From: AC-32 sp963772975
GTDB lineage: Bacteria > Actinomycetota > Thermoleophilia > Gaiellales > Gaiellaceae
Direction of reading: 5' to 3'
Assembly (NCBI GenBank): GCA_963772975.1
Contig: CAVYZH010000004.1
Location: 1-64,000 of the forward strand
Length of the DNA stretch: 64,000 bases
How positions within the stretch are numbered: the stretch's first letter is position 1; each line of letters starts with the position of its first letter. A program made the position numbers and the translations under genes. Positions 36,152 to 44,806 of this stretch are shown piece by piece. The notes beneath the pieces are model-generated. The model saw only the letters and a program-made list of their open reading frames with translations. It was not told where the DNA came from and searched no databases.

Positions 36152-36696
36152 CGCCGCACGAACAGCAGCGCCGCCGCTCCGAGCAGGCCCGCTGCGACGA
36201 GCCCGAAGACGAGCGTGTAGTCGAAGCCCGAGCCCTCGCTCGGCGCGCTCGCCGGGAGCCCGAGGGAGACGAGCGTGCGCTTCAACTCAGGATCTCGATA
36301 CCAGCCGCCGCGAGTGCTCATGTCGAAGATCGGCTGCCCCGGCTTCGTGTACGTGACCGCGCCGCCGCGCGCGTACGGGTAGAGGTCCTGCCGGATCCGG
36401 AACGTCGTGCCGCTGCCGCCCGGCACCTTCCAGGCGACGGTGTAGCGCGGCCCGAGCGGACCTGCCGGCCTGCGGTGCAGCATCGGGTCGGGTGACTGGC
36501 CGAACGCGGCCGGGAAGAAGCCGCTCGCTTGCGTCAGGTTGTCACCGGCCGAGCCCCCGCCGCCGTCGTAGAGCACCTTGACGACCTTCGAGAATCCCGG
36601 GCCGGAGATCGATCCCTCCGTCGGGCCCTTCGCCGAGGCCGCGGTGGGCAGGACAAGCGCCGCGATGGCCGCGGCGGCGAGCGTGAGGCGGGTCAT
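36088..36696 (-). CDS. Exported, C-terminally anchored protein of unknown function
   Basis: The ATG at 36696 follows AAAGGAGC and starts a signal peptide (LAAAAIAALVLPTAASA). The mature part has a Gly-rich, Tyr/Pro-containing middle (YPYARGGAVTYTKPGQ) and a single transmembrane helix near the end (TLVFGLVAAGLLGAAALLF) followed by RRQRGQR, the layout of a protein tethered outside by its C-terminus. No enzymatic motif is visible. It was called longer (from 36732) by simple start choice, but the upstream residues lack a ribosome binding site. Confidence 0.65.
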   Translation of the reverse strand: MTRLTLAAAAIAALVLPTAASAKGPTEGSISGPGFSKVVKVLYDGGGGSAGDNLTQASGFFPAAFGQSPDPMLHRRPAGPLGPRYTVAWKVPGGSGTTFRIRQDLYPYARGGAVTYTKPGQPIFDMSTRGGWYRDPELKRTLVSLGLPASAPSEGSGFDYTLVFGLVAAGLLGAAALLFVRRQRGQRSPSTSSTEFPAGSRT

Positions 36697-36766
36697 GGTC
36701 CGTGCTCCTTTCGGCGTGTGCCGTGGATACACCGCCTCGGCGCCTTAGGTTCCCCCAGCCGGAGTG

Positions 36767-37072
36767 TTAGTTGTCGGACGAGCCCGAGAGCTCGCGCGCG
36801 ACCTCGAACTTCTCGACCGAAAGCACCGACCCGTCGACGGCTTCCGCCGCCTCGCGCCGTGCCTTCCCGGCGACTCGCTCGCTGTTCTCGAGCGTGCCGG
36901 CGTTGTCCCAGAGAGTGACGGTCATCGTGCGTCCGTCCTCCGGGTCGACGAGGACATACCCGCCGGCGAAGCCGTCGAGCTCCTCGACCTGCTTCGCCGC
37001 CTCGCCGAACGCCTGAACCGCCGCGTCGATCTTTTCCGACCGGACTTCGTAACGTGCAACACGTGCCAGCAT
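36767..37072 (-). CDS. Small dimeric ferredoxin-like (ABM/NIPSNAP-type) protein
   Basis: The protein has 101 residues from the ATG at 37072; the longer frame to 37198 reads through the sigma factor gene and is false. It begins LARVARYEVRSEKIDAAVQAF, has FAGGYVLVDPEDGRTMTVTLWDN in the middle, and a helix EAAEAVDGS. This is the layout of a one-domain ferredoxin-like fold related to antibiotic-biosynthesis monooxygenases, which bind small molecules as dimers. It starts back to back with the sigma factor gene: the ATG codons overlap. Confidence 0.7.
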   Translation of the reverse strand: MLARVARYEVRSEKIDAAVQAFGEAAKQVEELDGFAGGYVLVDPEDGRTMTVTLWDNAGTLENSERVAGKARREAAEAVDGSVLSVEKFEVARELSGSSDN

Positions 37073-37109
37073 GATTCGGAACCCTAGCGATCTCGGCGGT
37101 GTAAGAACG

Positions 37110-37670
37110 GTGGTGGTGGACCGGCCACTGGACGAAGCCGAGCTCGTCGAGCGGGCTCGGCGCGGCGACCTCGAGGCCTGGGAGACGCTCGTGCGCACAT
37201 ATCAGGGCATCGCTTTCCGCACCGCGTACCTGCTCGCGGGCAACGCCGCGGACGCCGAGGAGGCGGCGCAGGACGGATTCGTCAAGGCGCAGCACGCGCT
37301 CGGCCGCTTCCGCCGGGGCGCGCCGCTGCGGCCGTGGCTGCTGCGGATCGTCGCCAACGAGGCTCGCAACCGTCGCCGCTCGGCTGGCCGCCGGGAGCGG
37401 CTCGTCCTGCTCGCGGCTGCCGAGAGCCGCCCGGGGGACGCGGTCCCGTCCCCCGAAGCGGCCCTGGTCGCGCGCGAGGACCAGGAGCGGCTGCTCGCCG
37501 CGGTCGAGCGGCTCCCGGACGTTCACCGCGACGCGATCGCCTGCCGCTACTTCCTCGACCTCTCGGAGGAGGAGACCGCGGCCGCGCTCGGCGTCCGCCG
37601 AGGCACGGTCAAGTCGCGCCTCGCGCGCGCCCTCGCGCGCTTGCGCGAGAGCCTGGGGGAGGACACGTGA
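37110..37670 (+). CDS. ECF-type RNA polymerase sigma factor
   Basis: The protein has about 186 residues. I prefer one of the GTG codons at 37110-37116 over the ATG at 37071, because that ATG overlaps the start of the divergent gene. Sigma region 2 is seen in WETLVRTYQGIAFRTAYLL and AEEAAQDGFVKAQHAL, and region 4 in RLPDVHRDAIACRYFLDLSEEETAAALGVRRGTVKSRL. There is no region 3, as in ECF sigma factors. The stop overlaps the next gene's GTG by 4 bases, the classic arrangement with an anti-sigma factor. Confidence 0.88.
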   Translation: MVVDRPLDEAELVERARRGDLEAWETLVRTYQGIAFRTAYLLAGNAADAEEAAQDGFVKAQHALGRFRRGAPLRPWLLRIVANEARNRRRSAGRRERLVLLAAAESRPGDAVPSPEAALVAREDQERLLAAVERLPDVHRDAIACRYFLDLSEEETAAALGVRRGTVKSRLARALARLRESLGEDT

Positions 37671-38357
37671 GCTCGCTCGAGCAGCGGCTGCAGGCGCTCG
37701 GCCGAGAGCTGGCCTTCCCGCCGGAGCCGGATCTCGCCGCGAACGCGCGCGCTACCACGAGGTCGTTCCCGTGGCGATGGGTCGCCCTCGCGGCTGCGGT
37801 CATCGCGCTGGCCGCGGCGTTCGCCGTGCCCTCGGCGCGCACGTCGATCCTGCGCTTCTTCCACATCGAGGGCGCGACGGTCGAGCGGGTCGAGACGCTG
37901 CCCCCGGCGCAGGAGCGGTCGAGCGCGGGCGGGCTCGGCCGGCGCGTCTCGGTGCGGGAGGCAGGGCGGTTCCTCGGCTTCCGCCTGCTGCTACCACCGC
38001 TCGCCGCCGAGCCGCCGGCCTACCTGCTCGACGGCGTGCTGGCGACGGTGATTCTGCGAGTCGACGGCCGCCCGGTGCTCCTTTCGGAGTACGCCGCCAG
38101 GGACTACGGCCTGCTGAAGAAGTCGGTCGGCGACAAGACCGTCGTCGAGCCGGTTCGCGTCGCCGGCGAGCCGCGGCCTGTGGGTCCAGGGTCCGCCGCA
38201 CACGCTCACCTACTTCAGCGCCAGCGGCGAGTTCCGGCAGCGAACGGTGAAGATCCACGGCAACGTCCTGCTCTGGACGCACGGCCCGGTCACCGTGCGG
38301 CTCGAAGGCCGGATCTCGAAGGCGCAGGCGCTGCGCCTCGCTCGACAAATCCGCTGA
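37667..38357 (+). CDS. Putative anti-sigma factor, single-pass membrane protein (frameshifted)
   Basis: The gene is coupled to the sigma factor gene by a 4-base overlap (GTGA). The N-terminal 40 residues are cytosolic. A membrane helix follows (WVALAAAVIALAAAFAV), and then a predicted outer domain with REAGRFLGFRLLLPPLAAEPPAYL. The frame breaks near 38174. Correcting by one base gives the C-terminus GLWVQGPPHTLTYFSASGEF and GRISKAQALRLARQIR, ending at 38357. The arrangement fits an anti-sigma factor that holds the ECF sigma at the membrane until a signal. It lacks a visible zinc-binding HxxxCxxC motif, so it is not a ZAS-type protein. Confidence 0.7.
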
Positions 38358-38413
38358 TCAGATCCCCCCTCAGGGGGAGATCCGCAAGCCGTTCAGCACC
38401 GAATACGAGGTAC

Positions 38414-38617
38414 ATGACTGCGGCTGAGGTACATGTCGTCTCGGAGACGGAAATGGAGCGCGTCGAGCACTGGCGCGCCGAGGAGCTGATCCGCGCGGGC
38501 TTCGACCCGAGCGACGCGGTGGCGCTGGCGGCCAGGCACGACATCGACCTGCACTTCGCGGTCGAGCTGATCGAGCAGGGCTGCCCCTACGAGACGGCAC
38601 TCGACATCCTGATTTAG
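38414..38617 (+). CDS. Small conserved actinobacterial protein (67 aa)
   Basis: The protein has 67 residues. It reads METEMERVEHWRAEELI-type (here ETEMERVEHWRAEELIRAG), then FDPSDAVALAARHDIDLHFAVELIEQGCP and ETALDILI. Small proteins of this order, with an H-D-I-D-L-H-x-A helix and a G-C-P turn, are common in actinobacteria and have no known function. A C-rich hairpin (CCCCCTCAGGGGG) at 38364-38378 lies just upstream, in the space after the anti-sigma gene. Confidence 0.65.
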   Translation: MTAAEVHVVSETEMERVEHWRAEELIRAGFDPSDAVALAARHDIDLHFAVELIEQGCPYETALDILI

Positions 38618-38624
38618 GTCGGGC

Positions 38625-38773
38625 TTGACGGAACGACGGCTGAGCCGTCGGAACGCGCTGCTCGCCCCGAGGCCGCGTCCTCAGTCGCACCCGTAGCCTC
38701 CGGCTACGAGCGCTCCCTGCGTCCTTGCCTCGGAACGACCATCGCGCCCCGACGGCGAGCGACGTTCCGTCAA
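38625..38773. repeat. Nested inverted repeat, about 150 bp
   Basis: The outer arms TTGACGGAACG (38625-38635) and CGTTCCGTCAA (38763-38773) pair perfectly over 11 bp. Inside them pair GCTCGCC (38660-38666) with GGCGAGC (38754-38760), CCGAGGC (38667-38673) with GCCTCGG (38727-38733), and CGTAGCC (38692-38698) with GGCTACG (38702-38708). The element lies between a small gene and lgt and could be a miniature mobile element, a repeat of the REP kind, or a structured leader of lgt. It encodes no protein I can support. Confidence 0.7.
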
Positions 38774-38818
38774 TCCCTCCCGACGCCTGACGCAGGCGTC
38801 CAGGCGCCTGGGCAGAAT

Positions 38819-39721
38819 GTGGCCCGCGTGAGCCTCGCCTTCATCCCCTCGCCGCACAGCGGCACGATCGACCTCGGCCCGCTGACGATCCACATGTACG
38901 GGTTGATGCTGCTGCTCGCGATCGCGGCCTGCATCTGGCTGACCGGCGTCCGCTGGGTGCGGCGCGGAGGCGACTGGGATCTCGTGCTCAAGGTCGCCGT
39001 CTGGGGCGTCGCGGCCGGGATCGTCGGCGCGCGCGCCTACCACGACATCACCAGCTGGGGCGAGGTCTCCAGCCCGAAGTGGAAGGGCGTCTTCGCCGTC
39101 TGGGAGGGCGGCCTCGGCGTCTGGGGCGGGATCCTGCTCGGCTGCCTCGTCGGCGCCTACATCGTCCACCGCGAGGGCGCCTCCGTGTTCAAGTTCATGG
39201 ACGCGGTCGCGCCGGGCCTGCTGCTCGCGCAGGGCATCGGCCGCATCGGCAACTGGTGGAACCAGGAGCTCTATGGCAAGCCGACCGACCTGCCGTGGGG
39301 CCTGAAGATCGACTTCGAGCACCGCGTCGCCGGCTACGAGAACTTCGCGACCTTCCATCCGACCTTCCTCTACGAGCTCGTCTACGACCTCGCCGGCGTC
39401 GGGATCCTGCTGCTGCTCGACCGGCGCTTCCGCTTCAAGCCGCCGGCGCTGTTCGCGCTCTACGTCTCGTACTACACGGCCGGCCGCTTCTTCGAGGAGT
39501 TGCTGCGGATCGACCCTGCGCACCACTACGCGGGGCTGCGGCTGAACGCCTGGGTCTCGATCGTCGTCTTCGTGCTCTCGACCGCGTTCTTCATCTGGTG
39601 GCAGTTCATCCGCGGGGGCGAGGCCGGCCCGCGCGGCACCGGCCGCCGCCGCGAGAAGCGGCATGAGCCCGAGGGCCCGACGATGGCGATCCCCAAGGGC
39701 CGCGTCCGGCCCTCCCGTTAG
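38819..39721 (+). CDS. lgt: Prolipoprotein diacylglyceryl transferase Lgt
   Basis: The protein has 300 residues and about seven membrane helices. The signature GRIGNWWNQELYG is present near residues 142-154, with the conserved Arg, Asn and Glu that bind phosphatidylglycerol, and HPTFLYELVYDL follows. The early motif MYGLMLLLAIAACIWL is also typical. Lgt adds the diacylglyceryl group to the lipobox Cys of prolipoproteins, such as the substrate-binding protein and the DUF3352 lipoprotein of this window. Start is GTG at 38819 or 38828. The C-terminal tail is basic and longer than in E. coli. Confidence 0.93.
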   Translation: MARVSLAFIPSPHSGTIDLGPLTIHMYGLMLLLAIAACIWLTGVRWVRRGGDWDLVLKVAVWGVAAGIVGARAYHDITSWGEVSSPKWKGVFAVWEGGLGVWGGILLGCLVGAYIVHREGASVFKFMDAVAPGLLLAQGIGRIGNWWNQELYGKPTDLPWGLKIDFEHRVAGYENFATFHPTFLYELVYDLAGVGILLLLDRRFRFKPPALFALYVSYYTAGRFFEELLRIDPAHHYAGLRLNAWVSIVVFVLSTAFFIWWQFIRGGEAGPRGTGRRREKRHEPEGPTMAIPKGRVRPSR

Positions 39722-39730
39722 GTTCCGCGC

Positions 39731-40483
39731 GTGGTCGTGCGCGAGCTCGAGCTGGACCTCGACGCCTTCGAGGGCCCTTTCGACCTGCTCCTGACGCTGG
39801 TGCTGAAGGAGGAGCTCGACCTCGCCGAGATCGACGTGGCGGGAATCGTGCTCACGTTCGTCGAGCGCCTGGCCGAGCGGGGCGAGCTCGACCTGGAGGC
39901 GTGCGGTGAGTTCCTCGTGCTCGTGGCCGCGCTGCTCGAGCTGAAGGCGCGCGGGCTCTTCCCCGACGAGGAGGCCGAGCTGTCGGAGCTCGAGCCCGAG
40001 GAGGCGGCCGAGGAGCTGGCGCGTCGGCTCGCCGAGTACCGGCGCGCGAAGGAGGCCGCGGCCTGGCTGGCCGAGCGGCTGGAGGCCGAGAGCGACCGCT
40101 TCTTCCGCCTCGGGCCTGCGCCGCTCGCGCCTCGCGTGGAGCGCAGGCTTGCGCCGCAGGAGCCGGAGGCGCTGGTCGTCGCGCTGCGGGCGCTGGCGGA
40201 GGAGCCGCCGGCCGTCTCGCTCGCGCACCTCGAGCTGCGTTTCCCGCCGGTGGCGCAGTTCCTGGAGCGCTTCCGCTCGGTGCTGCGACGGCGCAGGGTC
40301 TTCGATCTCGACGCGGAAGTGGAGGGCATGTCGAGGATCGAGCAGGCCGTCGCCTTCCTCGCGCTGCTGGAGCTGCGGCGCGGGGGAGAGGTCGCGCTGG
40401 AGCAGGCCGCCCCGTTTGCGCCGATTCGCGTCCGTCGTTCCGCCGAGGAGAGGAGAGAGGAATGGACCGCCCGCTCCGCCTGA
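39731..40483 (+). CDS. scpA: Segregation and condensation protein ScpA
   Basis: The protein has 250 residues from a GTG. The N-terminal family motif is FEGPFDLLLTLVLKEELDLAEIDV, followed by a helix-rich acidic middle. The C-terminal winged helix spans SRIEQAVAFLALLELRRGGEVALEQ. ScpA bridges the SMC dimer and ScpB in the condensin complex. It overlaps scpB by 22 bases, the usual arrangement. Confidence 0.92.
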   Translation: MVVRELELDLDAFEGPFDLLLTLVLKEELDLAEIDVAGIVLTFVERLAERGELDLEACGEFLVLVAALLELKARGLFPDEEAELSELEPEEAAEELARRLAEYRRAKEAAAWLAERLEAESDRFFRLGPAPLAPRVERRLAPQEPEALVVALRALAEEPPAVSLAHLELRFPPVAQFLERFRSVLRRRRVFDLDAEVEGMSRIEQAVAFLALLELRRGGEVALEQAAPFAPIRVRRSAEERREEWTARSA

Positions 40484-41064
40484 TCACCACGAGCCCGGTC
40501 GACCGGCTGGCGCGCACCGTCGAGGCGCTGCTGGTCGTCGCCTCGCAGCCGCTCTCGGTCGACGAGCTCGCCGAGGCAGCCAACGACGACTCCGAACGGA
40601 TCGAGACCGCGCTCGGGCTGCTGGGCGAGCGCTACGCCGAGGGCCGCAGCGGGATCGTGCTCGAGCACGTCGCCGGCGGCTGGGCCTTCCGCGCCTCGCG
40701 TGAGGCGGCCGAGGCCTGCGGGCGCCTGTTCGAGCGGCCGGTCGAGCGCGGGCTCTCGGCAGCGGCACTGGAGACGCTGGCGATCGTGGCCTACCTGGGG
40801 CCGGTCAGCCGGCCGGAGATCGCTCGCATCCGCGGCGTCGCGGCCGACTCGGTCGTCGCCGGCTTGGTCGAACGTGGGCTGATCGCCGAGTCCGGCCGCG
40901 AGGAGGGCATCGGCGGCGCGGTGCGCTACAAGGCGACGCCGCTCTTCGAGCGGGTCTTCGGGCTCGACTCGCTCTCGGCCCTGCCGCGCCTGGACGATCT
41001 CGGCGAGAGCACGAACGAGATCCGCGAGCGGCTCGAGTCGGTCGCGGAACGCCGCGGCGCCTAG
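40462..41064 (+). CDS. scpB: Segregation and condensation protein ScpB
   Basis: The protein has 200 residues with two winged-helix domains. The N-terminal one is LARTVEALLVVASQPLSVDELA and the second contains ERGLSAAALETLAIVAYLGPVSRPEIARIRGV, the most conserved ScpB block. The C-terminus FERVFGLDSLSALPRLDDLG is also typical. It works with ScpA and SMC in chromosome condensation. The start is inside scpA. Confidence 0.93.
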   Translation: MDRPLRLITTSPVDRLARTVEALLVVASQPLSVDELAEAANDDSERIETALGLLGERYAEGRSGIVLEHVAGGWAFRASREAAEACGRLFERPVERGLSAAALETLAIVAYLGPVSRPEIARIRGVAADSVVAGLVERGLIAESGREEGIGGAVRYKATPLFERVFGLDSLSALPRLDDLGESTNEIRERLESVAERRGA

Positions 41065-41351
41065 AGCCGCTTGACGATCGCCTCGGCCTCGTCGCGCGTG
41101 AACGCGCGCAGCGTCTCGGTGTGCTCGGCGCCGTGGCGCTGGAGCTTCATCAGGATCTCGGCGGCCGTGTCGTCGTCGGGCGCCTCGAAGATCTCGACCA
41201 CGTCGTAGCGGCCGAGCGTGACGTAGACGCCGACGAGCGAGCCGCCGGCCTCCTCGACGATGCGCTCGCCCTCCTCGACGCGCTCCCGCCAAGCGGGCAG
41301 GCCGGCGACGCCTTTCGACGTCCAACGCATCAGCGAGACGTAGTGCGGCAC
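41061..41351 (-). CDS. GYD-domain protein
   Basis: The protein has 96 residues from a GTG at 41351. The GYD family signature is GGSLVGVYVTLGRYDVVEIFEAPDD, in which GRYDVV stands for the usual G-x-Y-D. It begins MPHYVSLMRWTSKGV-type (here VPHYVSLMRWTSKGV) and ends RAFTRDEAEAIVKRL. GYD proteins have a ferredoxin-like fold and no known enzyme activity. The start is adjacent to the stop of the membrane gene on the same strand, so both may form a small operon. Confidence 0.85.
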   Translation of the reverse strand: MPHYVSLMRWTSKGVAGLPAWRERVEEGERIVEEAGGSLVGVYVTLGRYDVVEIFEAPDDDTAAEILMKLQRHGAEHTETLRAFTRDEAEAIVKRL

Positions 41352-41719
41352 TACTTCCAGTGCGGCGGGTCGGCGTGGTCCGAGAGCCGCTCTCGCCGCC
41401 GCTGCGAGTGCCTCTGCTCCCAGGCCGTCGTCGCCCAGCTCGCGAGCGAGCACACGAGCACGGCAGTCCCCAGTAGCGCGGCGAACACGCGCGACCCGAA
41501 GCCGCTGAAGATCTTCACCGCGAACAGCACCGGCGCTCCGTAGAGCAGTGCCGCCATGCTCCCGGCGAGGACGCTCTTGGCCGGCAGCTCGAGCAGGGCG
41601 ACGGTCTCGCGAAAGGACGGGCCGCCTGCCGCGACGCCGAACGCGACCGGCCGCAAGGCGAACCGGCGGTCGATGGCGCCGTCGTCCCAGTCGAACACCC
41701 GCCGTCCGTCGATCGCCAT
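41351..41719 (-). CDS. Small membrane protein, unknown function
   Basis: The ATG at 41719 (MAIDGRRVFDWDDG) is a more plausible start than the one at 41755, which would overlap the opposite gene. The 122-residue protein has two membrane helices in the middle (VLAGSMAALLYGAPVLFAV; SRVFAALLGTAVLVCSLASWA) and a charged C-terminus rich in Arg and His. No motif identifies a function. Its last codon touches the start of the GYD gene. Confidence 0.6.
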   Translation of the reverse strand: MAIDGRRVFDWDDGAIDRRFALRPVAFGVAAGGPSFRETVALLELPAKSVLAGSMAALLYGAPVLFAVKIFSGFGSRVFAALLGTAVLVCSLASWATTAWEQRHSQRRRERLSDHADPPHWK

Positions 41720-41753
41720 TTGCCGATCGTACGGTCGAGATACCGTCCTGTCC

Positions 41754-42428
41754 ATGCGGTTGAACGCCTACCTCGCCCGAGCCGGAGTCGCCTCGCGGCG
41801 CGGCGCCGACGAGTTGATCAAGGCCGGCCGAGTGACCGTCAACGGCGAGCCGGGTCAGCTGAACACCTTCGTCCAGAGCCGCGACCGGGTCGAGCTGGAC
41901 GGCGAACGCGTCGAACTGCAGCCGCTCGCCTACGTGCTCCTGCACAAGCCGGCCGGCGCCGTGACGACCGCGCGCGACCCGCAGGGCAGGCGCACCGTCG
42001 TCGAGCTCGTCGACCATCCCGCCCGGGTCGTCCCCGTCGGCCGGCTCGACGTCGACACGACCGGCGCGCTCCTGCTCACGAACGACGGTGAACTGGCTCA
42101 CCGGCTCGCGCATCCGAGATACGAGGTCGAGAAGGTCTACGAGGCCGAGGTCGAGGGCGACCCGAGCGACGACGCGCTCGAACAGCTCCGCACCGGGATC
42201 GAGCTCGAGGACGGCCCGACCAGCACCGCAGAGGTCCGCCGCCTCGGCCCCAGTCTCGTCGAGCTAAGCATCCACGAAGGCCGCAAGCACCAGGTGAAGC
42301 GGATGCTCGCGGCCGTCGGGCACCCCGTCACGCGACTGCACCGCAGCCGCTACGCAGGGCTGACGCTCGAAGGGCTCGAGCCCGGCGCAGTGGCGCGAGC
42401 TCGAGCCCTCCGAAGTGGAGCGGCTTAG
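41754..42428 (+). CDS. Ribosomal pseudouridine synthase RluB/RsuA type
   Basis: The protein has 224 residues. An N-terminal S4 RNA-binding domain (RLNAYLARAGVASRRGADELI) is followed by the RsuA-family catalytic motif GRLDVDTTGALLLTNDG, whose first Asp is the nucleophile. The later motif HEGRKHQVKRMLAAVGHPV is also diagnostic. The enzyme makes pseudouridine in 23S or 16S rRNA; the size and S4 domain fit RluB. The 3' end overlaps the convergent phosphatase gene by 4 bases. Confidence 0.9.
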   Translation: MRLNAYLARAGVASRRGADELIKAGRVTVNGEPGQLNTFVQSRDRVELDGERVELQPLAYVLLHKPAGAVTTARDPQGRRTVVELVDHPARVVPVGRLDVDTTGALLLTNDGELAHRLAHPRYEVEKVYEAEVEGDPSDDALEQLRTGIELEDGPTSTAEVRRLGPSLVELSIHEGRKHQVKRMLAAVGHPVTRLHRSRYAGLTLEGLEPGAVARARALRSGAA

Positions 42429-44616
42429 GACGAGGCGGCCAGGGCCTGCGCCTGAGCGATCAGGTCGTCAGCGGCCTGCGTCCACGCCTTGATCTGGTTC
42501 TCGCTCAGCTTGACGCCGTCGAACTGCGCCGAGTTGAGCCCCGCCCGGATGTCGGCGGCCAGTGCGTTGCGCTGGTTGGTGAGCGCGATCAGCTGGTCTT
42601 CGATGGTGTTGTAGGTCGGCATCGCCGGTCGAGTTGCTCGACAACGCGTGCGTCGAGGCGGTCAGCGTGTACATCGAGAACACGCCGAACGACGCCATCA
42701 GCTGCTTGTACGAGTCGGCGAGCTTCTCGATGCTCGGATGGTGCACACGCAGGCTGACTGGCAGCGCGTTCTCGTCGGCGATCTGCGTGACCGCGCGGCC
42801 GTCGGTCTGGTAGTCGTCCTTCAGGCCGAGCAGCGTCAGCAAGGTCGGCCGGTGGTCGGTGTGGTCGGTCCAGACGTTGTGCTCGTCGCCGAGGTTCTTG
42901 ACCCCCGGCCCGACGTAGCCGGCCCACGTGCTGGCGATCTCGTCCTGGATGTCGCCGTGGTTCCACGCGAAGCTCTGGCTCGTCCGCGGCGGGATCGACG
43001 CGCAGGCTGCCTGTGTCGCACAGGCTGCGCCGCCGGTGGCGAAGAAGAACAGTCAGGATCGGCGAACAGCGTGAAGGTCGGCGTTCGCGCCGGATCGGCG
43101 GTCACCATGTGCAGCGCCTTCATCTCGACCGGGTCGGCGAGCGCGACCATGATGTGTGCTGGTCGACACCCGTGTACGGGTTCAGCCAGTGCAACTGGGC
43201 CATCTCCCGCTCCAGGGTCCGCGTCGACCGCGTCGGTCCGGGACGGGTTGCCCGTTGATGTAGAACGTCGGGCGCGTCGTCGGAGTGGACGGTGAAGTTC
43301 GTCGCGTCTTTCCGTACTGCGTCAGGACCATCCGGCGCAGGTCGCCGTTGATCTCGCCGACGGGGTTCGTGCCGTAGTCGCAGGCGACAGTGACGCCGTC
43401 ACAGCTCGGGTTGTTCGGCTGCGAGCCCGCGAAGTGGTCGCCCTCGTCCACCGTGAAGAGGAAGAGCGTGTTCGATCTTGTTGATCCCGTCGGCCTCCAT
43501 GCGAGCGAAGAACTTCCCGAAGGCGACGTCGTAGTCGTTCAGCGCTGGACATAGCCCGCTTCGCCGGGCGCGTACGCGAAGTGGATGCCCCCGAGTTGCC
43601 GTGCCCGTCGTGCGCGTCCGAGATGTAGGCGTACGTGACCGGGATGCCGGACTCCTGCATCTGCGCCACCTAGGAGAGCGTGTTCGCCGCGGAGCATGCC
43701 GTCGAAGCCGGGGAAGCCCGAGGTGGCCCGAATGGAGTCCTGGATCGGATTGCCCGTCGAGGTTCGTCGACGGGGCCGCCCGGATGGATCACCGGGTTGA
43801 CGTACTTCGCCCCGAAGAGGGCCCTGTAGCCGGAGTACCCGCCCGGCTCGTCGGGGAGCAGATCGGGCTTCGCGTGCGTCGAGGCTCCGCAGACGCTCGA
43901 TCCCTTGGCGCAGTGGACGCCGAGGCCGACGAAGTCTCGCGAAAGCCTGCCCGGGATTCGAGGCGACCTCGGCCTGCCTCGTCCGAGCCCGGGCCGAAGA
44001 CGGTCGGGATGTCGATCGCGGTGTTCTCGAGCACCGTGTTCGCCATGGATGACGCCGACGTCACAGCCGGCGCGCGTGAACGGAACCCATGGCGCCGGGC
44101 GATCTTGCCGTTCTCGTTGATCATTTCGGGCGTGAAGTCCGTCTCCCGACCGGCCGGCCGGGTCGAACAGCGGCGCCGTCCAGTAGTTGAAGGAGCCGCC
44201 GGTGCGGGTCGTGCCCGTCCGGTTTGAAGTAGCGGAAGCAGTTCGAGACCGGCAGGCCCATGCCGGTCCGGATAGAGGCCGGTCAGCGAGCTCAGGATCC
44301 CGCCAGCCGTGTGCGAGATCAGGATCGTGTAGTGCTTGTTCATGAGCGTGCCGTTGTCCTGGAGGAAGTTCTTCAGGTTCGGCATGAACTCGAGATCCGA
44401 AGGGACGTTGGGGTTGTCCCTCCTGAGATGCACGTTGTCGAACTGCATGTGGATGACGTGCTTGATGCCGTTGGCCAGCGTGCAGTTGCCGGCCGTTGCC
44501 GCAGCCGGGTCCGGCTTGGCGCCGGCCGCCGATTGCGAGGACACGCCGAGCGCGAGCGCTGCGGCTACCGCCACGGCCGCGAGCGCGATGGCGGTGATCC
44601 CCCGTCTCCCTTTCAT
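42425..44616 (-). CDS. Exported alkaline-phosphatase-superfamily protein, multiply frameshifted
   Basis: The gene starts with ATG at 44616, preceded by GGGGGAGAG, and a signal peptide (AIALAAVAVAAALALGVSS). Pieces in all three frames read as one protein of about 700 residues: HVIHMQFDNVHLRRDNP, ILISHTAGGILSSLTGLYPDRHG, NYWTAPLFDPAGR, ENTAIDIPTVFGPGSDEA, VTYAYISDAHDG, then GDHFAGSQPNNPSCDG, LTLLGLKDDYQTDGRAV, and the end PTYNTIEDQLIALTNQ. The FDN and SHTAGG blocks fit metal and nucleophile sites of the alkaline-phosphatase fold. At least ten single-base indels occur, roughly every 40-75 bases in places. This density suggests poor consensus quality here; a decayed pseudogene is the alternative. 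Confidence 0.6.
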
Positions 44617-44806
44617 CGTCTCTCCCCCTTTGTCAGGTGCCCGCCGTTGCGCGTGAACCTAAACGACCGCGACCGCGGCGTCCACCGGCATATCCACTTC
44701 GGTACATCGAAATGCATTTGACTGTCGCGGCCCCAGGGTGCGAAGGTCCCCGGGCCGGGGTACGAAAGGTCCCCGGAGGGGAGGAACTCAACCGAGGAGG
44801 TCTTGC

